From: DALYJJ01 sp031969915
Lineage (GTDB): Bacteria; Acidobacteriota; Terriglobia; Bryobacterales; Bryobacteraceae
Direction: 5' to 3'
Length of the DNA: 27,740 bases
Assembly: GCA_031969915.1 (NCBI GenBank)
Contig: DALYJJ010000083.1
Span: 1-27,740 of the forward strand
Every line of letters starts with the position of its first letter. Within the stretch, counting starts at the first letter, position 1. The notes under the pieces were generated by a model, which was not told where the DNA came from, did no database searches, and worked only from the letters and a program-made list of their open reading frames with translations. This document shows, in pieces, positions 25,259-27,740 of the stretch. The position numbers and the translations under genes are program-made.

Positions 25259-26545
25259 ATGAACGGCATCGGTCTCGAACTAACTCTCATCGCGTTGCTG
25301 ATTGTCGCCAACGGCGTCTTCTCCATGGCCGAGATGGCCGTGGTCTCCGCCCGTAAGGCGAGGCTGCGCCAAAGAGCCGAGGAGGGGAGCCGTGGGTCCG
25401 CCGTCGCGCTCGAACTCGCGGAAGCCCCCCACGACTTCCTATCCACCGTCCAAGTAGGCATCACGCTCATCGGCACGCTGGCAGGAGCGTTCGGCGGTGC
25501 CACCGTCGCTGAGAAACTCAGCGCCTACTTAAAGTCGTTTCCCCAGATGGCGGCATACAGTGACAGCATTGCCATCACAGTTGTGGTTATGGCCATCACC
25601 TATCTATCCCTGATCATTGGCGAACTCGTCCCCAAGAGCGTTGCGCTGGCGAATCCGGAGGGCATCGCCAGCACCGTCGCCCGTCCCATGCGGTTCTTAT
25701 CCCGGATTGGATCGCCGGTAGTTGCGTTCTTGACCGTTTCCACAAAGGTCGTTACCAGGTTGCTCCCGTTCAAACCCAGCCAGGACGCCGCGGTCACCGA
25801 GGAAGAGGTCAAGGTGCTGATCGCACAGGGCACCGAGCACGGCACCTTTGAGGAGGCCGAGCAGGAGATGGTGGAAGGAGTGTTTCGTCTCGGCGACCGC
25901 CGCGTCGTCGACTTGATGAGGCCTCGCAATCGTGTCACCACCTTGGATGCAAGTGACACTTGGGAGGCGAACCGGGCAGCGCTGCGCGGCAGTGAGTTCT
26001 CCCGTTTCCCCGTTATCGACGACGACCCCGACCGGATCCTGGGCGTGGTCCACGTCAAAGACCTCTTCCTTGCCACCGAACCGGCGGGCGCTCTGAGGAA
26101 CATCGCGCGCAAGCCGCTGTTTGTGCCGGAACTCACTCCGGCTCTCGATCTGTTGGAGCGATTCCAGGCCACCGGTGAGCAGATGGCCCTGGTCGTCGAC
26201 GAGCACGGCAGTTTCCAGGGCATCGTCACACTCACTGACTTAGTTGAGTCCGTCGTGGGCGACCTTCGCGGACCAACCGCCGCGCCAAAGGCCGCCATCA
26301 TCAAGCGGGAAGATGGAACCTGGCTCGCCGACGGAGCTCTCTCGATTCCCGAACTCTTGGACAAGCTCGAAATCCGGGAAGTTCCGGGCGAGGAAGAAGG
26401 CTTCACCACCCTCGCAGGCTTGTTCCTGGCGCACTTCCGGCACATTCCGAGCGCCGGCGACCATGTCGTGGTCGATGGCTGGCGTTTCGAGGTCCTGGAC
26501 ATGGACCGCAACCGAATCGACAAAGTCTTAATCGGACGAGCTTGA
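25259..26545 (+). CDS. CNNM/CorC-HlyC family membrane protein (hemolysin-like)
   Basis: This is a 428-residue inner-membrane protein of the DUF21-CBS-CorC_HlyC family, often annotated as hemolysin or magnesium/cobalt efflux protein. The N-terminal DUF21 domain (about 1-185) has hydrophobic helices and the conserved ANGVFSMAEMAVVSARKARL, QVGITLIGTLAGAFGG and LIIGELVPKSVAL. A CBS pair (about 205-335) follows, with VVDLMRPRNRVTTLDA and FSRFPVIDDDPDRILGVVHV, and then MALVVDEHGSFQGIVTLTDL. The C-terminal CorC/HlyC domain contains EEGFTTLAGLFLAHFRHIPS and DGWRFEVLDMDRNRIDKVL. It lies 90 bases after the TonB receptor gene on the same strand; that gap holds no clear signal. Ion specificity cannot be read from sequence. 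Confidence 0.92.
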   Translation: MNGIGLELTLIALLIVANGVFSMAEMAVVSARKARLRQRAEEGSRGSAVALELAEAPHDFLSTVQVGITLIGTLAGAFGGATVAEKLSAYLKSFPQMAAYSDSIAITVVVMAITYLSLIIGELVPKSVALANPEGIASTVARPMRFLSRIGSPVVAFLTVSTKVVTRLLPFKPSQDAAVTEEEVKVLIAQGTEHGTFEEAEQEMVEGVFRLGDRRVVDLMRPRNRVTTLDASDTWEANRAALRGSEFSRFPVIDDDPDRILGVVHVKDLFLATEPAGALRNIARKPLFVPELTPALDLLERFQATGEQMALVVDEHGSFQGIVTLTDLVESVVGDLRGPTAAPKAAIIKREDGTWLADGALSIPELLDKLEIREVPGEEEGFTTLAGLFLAHFRHIPSAGDHVVVDGWRFEVLDMDRNRIDKVLIGRA

Positions 26546-26621
26546 CCGTTTCGAATCGTTCAGCGCTTCGCGAAACCCGGTGCTCCCGGCGACAGGCGCT
26601 GCCGGCCACGGCGGCCGAGGA

Positions 26622-26657
26622 TCGGTTATTGTGCCTGATTCGGTTATTTCGGTTGTG
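26622..26657. promoter_or_regulatory. 9-bp direct repeats before the second toxin-antitoxin pair
   Basis: TCGGTTATT occurs at 26622-26630 and 26640-26648, and a near copy TCGGTTGTG at 26649-26657. The repeats sit on a 9-base grid with one 9-base slot skipped, ending 24 bases before the antitoxin ATG. An extended -10-like TGCGATACT (26656-26664) overlaps the last one. This fits an autoregulatory operator bound by the HTH antitoxin, but no test was possible. Confidence 0.4.
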
Positions 26658-26681
26658 CGATACTGGCTCTCAGGAGCCCAC

Positions 26682-27134
26682 ATGACTGCCGTTCTCCATC
26701 CGTCCGCCAGCGAAACCGCCCAACTGCAGGAGCTCCGCCAATTGGTGAAGCAAGGCCCCGTCAACGTCGTGGGGGCCAAGGGCCGCAAGGTCCAGCTCCC
26801 GCGCCCAGTGGTCGGTCTGCTCGACGAGATCCTGAAAAACCTGCAGGCCGGCAAGACCGTGTCCATCGTGCCCGAGCATCAGGATCTCACCACGCAACGC
26901 GCCGCCAACATGCTCGGCGTCTCGCGCCCGTTCATGGTGCGGCTTTTGGAAGAGGACAAGCTTCCGTTCCACATGGTGGGTTCGCATCGCCGCGTCTATC
27001 TGAAAGATGTTCTCGCCTACAAAGCAAAGCGCGATAAGGAGCGCCACGCTTCCATTGTTCGCATGGCGCGAATGGAGAAGAAGGCAGGCACATATGACAG
27101 GGTCGTCCTGCCACCCGGAGCAGAGGACAGGTAG
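26682..27134 (+). CDS. Excisionase-like HTH antitoxin
   Basis: This is a 150-residue DNA-binding protein, probably the antitoxin of the downstream PIN toxin. The frame is open from 26580, but ATG 26682 has AGGAG five bases upstream (CAGGAGCCCAC), so it is chosen. The C-terminal half has a MerR/excisionase-type winged HTH: TTQRAANMLGVSRPFMVRLL, then EEDKLPFHMVGSHRRVYLKD and VLAYKAKRDKERHASIVRMA. The N-terminal half has an AKGRKVQLPRPVV segment. The stop is two bases before the toxin's TTG start. A fragment of a similar gene tail occurs at 21384-21410. Confidence 0.85.
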   Translation: MTAVLHPSASETAQLQELRQLVKQGPVNVVGAKGRKVQLPRPVVGLLDEILKNLQAGKTVSIVPEHQDLTTQRAANMLGVSRPFMVRLLEEDKLPFHMVGSHRRVYLKDVLAYKAKRDKERHASIVRMARMEKKAGTYDRVVLPPGAEDR

Positions 27135-27136
27135 CC

Positions 27137-27700
27137 TTGCCCGCTGAGCGTATCGCCATTCTCGACGCCTGCGTCCTCGTGCAAGCCCCGCTGCGGGACA
27201 CGCTGCTTCGGTTGGCGGAACTGCCCGCCCTCTATCAGCCCCGTTGGTCGGACGAGATCATTGCCGAGATGAAACGAGCCCTCGAAAACCAAATCGGATT
27301 GGCACCCGCGAAGACCGCATACCTCGAACGAGAATTGCGACGGCACTTTGCTGACTGTTGGGTCTCCGACTTCGAGCCGCTCGTCCGCAAGATGACCAAC
27401 CACTCCAAAGACCGCCATGTCCTCGCCGCCGCCGTCCGGGCGAACGCGCAAACTGTCGTTACATTCAACAAGCGGCATTTCCCTCCGGCCGCAACATCAC
27501 CTTGGAACCTAGAAGCGGTCGGGCCGAGCGCATTCTTGGAGGCGCTTTACGCCGACTCGCCCGCTATCGTTGTTGAACGAATCCGCCAGCAAGCCGCCGA
27601 CCTGGACCGCAGCTTGTCGGAGCAACTAACGGTCCTTGCGAAAGCCGTCCCATCCTTCGTCGATGTCCTCCGCCACGACGTCCACCTGAGAGGACAGTAA
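27137..27700 (+). CDS. PIN-domain toxin of the second toxin-antitoxin pair
   Basis: This is a 187-residue PIN-domain protein. Acidic residues expected for the nuclease centre are seen at D10 (AILDACVLVQAPLRD), in WSDEIIAEMKRAL, and in NHSKDRHVLAAAVRANAQTV followed by TFNKRHFPP. The TTG start at 27137 lies two bases after the antitoxin stop, with a purine-rich stretch (GGAGCAGAGGACAGG) upstream. It is longer than the PIN toxin at 21413 and only distantly like it, so the two modules are unrelated acquisitions. The last 40 bases of the window after its stop show nothing recognisable. Confidence 0.85.
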   Translation: MPAERIAILDACVLVQAPLRDTLLRLAELPALYQPRWSDEIIAEMKRALENQIGLAPAKTAYLERELRRHFADCWVSDFEPLVRKMTNHSKDRHVLAAAVRANAQTVVTFNKRHFPPAATSPWNLEAVGPSAFLEALYADSPAIVVERIRQQAADLDRSLSEQLTVLAKAVPSFVDVLRHDVHLRGQ

Positions 27701-27740
27701 ACCCGCTACGCAGCGTCCTCGACCGTCACGACCATGCGCT

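Noticed and set aside
1..27740. tRNA, rRNA, CRISPR arrays, transposases or integrases
   Set aside because: None was recognised by eye on either strand.

Overview
The window is high-GC bacterial DNA with tightly packed genes. It most resembles the Solibacter/Bryobacterales branch of Acidobacteriota. This is an inference from gene content: two large carboxypeptidase-regulatory-domain TonB receptors (Oar-like), tandem cytochrome c/copper-monooxygenase-like proteins, a Tat-type sulfatase, a DUF438-hemerythrin-PAS protein and PIN toxin modules. No rRNA, tRNA, CRISPR array or insertion sequence was seen.

Layout. 1-1317 (+) is the 3' part of a DsbD-like thiol:disulfide reductase. 1347-4801 (-) is an Oar-like TonB receptor broken by a one-base deletion near 2494. 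4953-10203 (+) is a coupled operon: glutamine-hydrolysing asparagine synthetase, GT39/ArnT-like membrane glycosyltransferase and Tat-exported sulfatase. 10247-12609 (-) is a two-gene redox operon. Its first gene is a DUF438-hemerythrin-PAS protein. The second, joined by a GTGA overlap, is a methyltransferase-AhpD fusion whose catalytic CxxC motif reads C-V-F-TGA. A SECIS-like hairpin follows the TGA at the expected distance, so it is probably a selenoprotein; this is the most interesting item in the window. 12682-16019 (-) is a late flagellar operon (flgM, a small helical protein in the flgN position, flgK, flgL, PilZ). 16060-17887 (-) holds a RodZ-like HTH protein and a secreted protein with carboxypeptidase-regulatory-like domains. 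18000-21349 (+) encodes three secreted cytochrome c-type proteins; two carry a complete set of PHM-type copper ligands. 21413-22100 (-) is a Phd/PIN toxin-antitoxin pair beside a fragment of a different antitoxin. 22331-25168 (+) is an intact Oar-like TonB receptor, 25259-26545 (+) a CNNM/CorC-type transporter, and 26682-27700 (+) a second toxin-antitoxin pair (excisionase-like antitoxin plus PIN toxin) preceded by 9-bp repeats.

How they may work together. The DUF438-hemerythrin and the putative selenoprotein look like an oxygen, NO or peroxide response unit with a Crp/Fnr-like palindrome upstream. The DsbD-like protein and the haem c proteins add to a redox-active envelope. The flagellar operon contains its own anti-sigma factor (FlgM) and a PilZ domain with intact c-di-GMP motifs, which suggests second-messenger control of late flagellar assembly or rotation.
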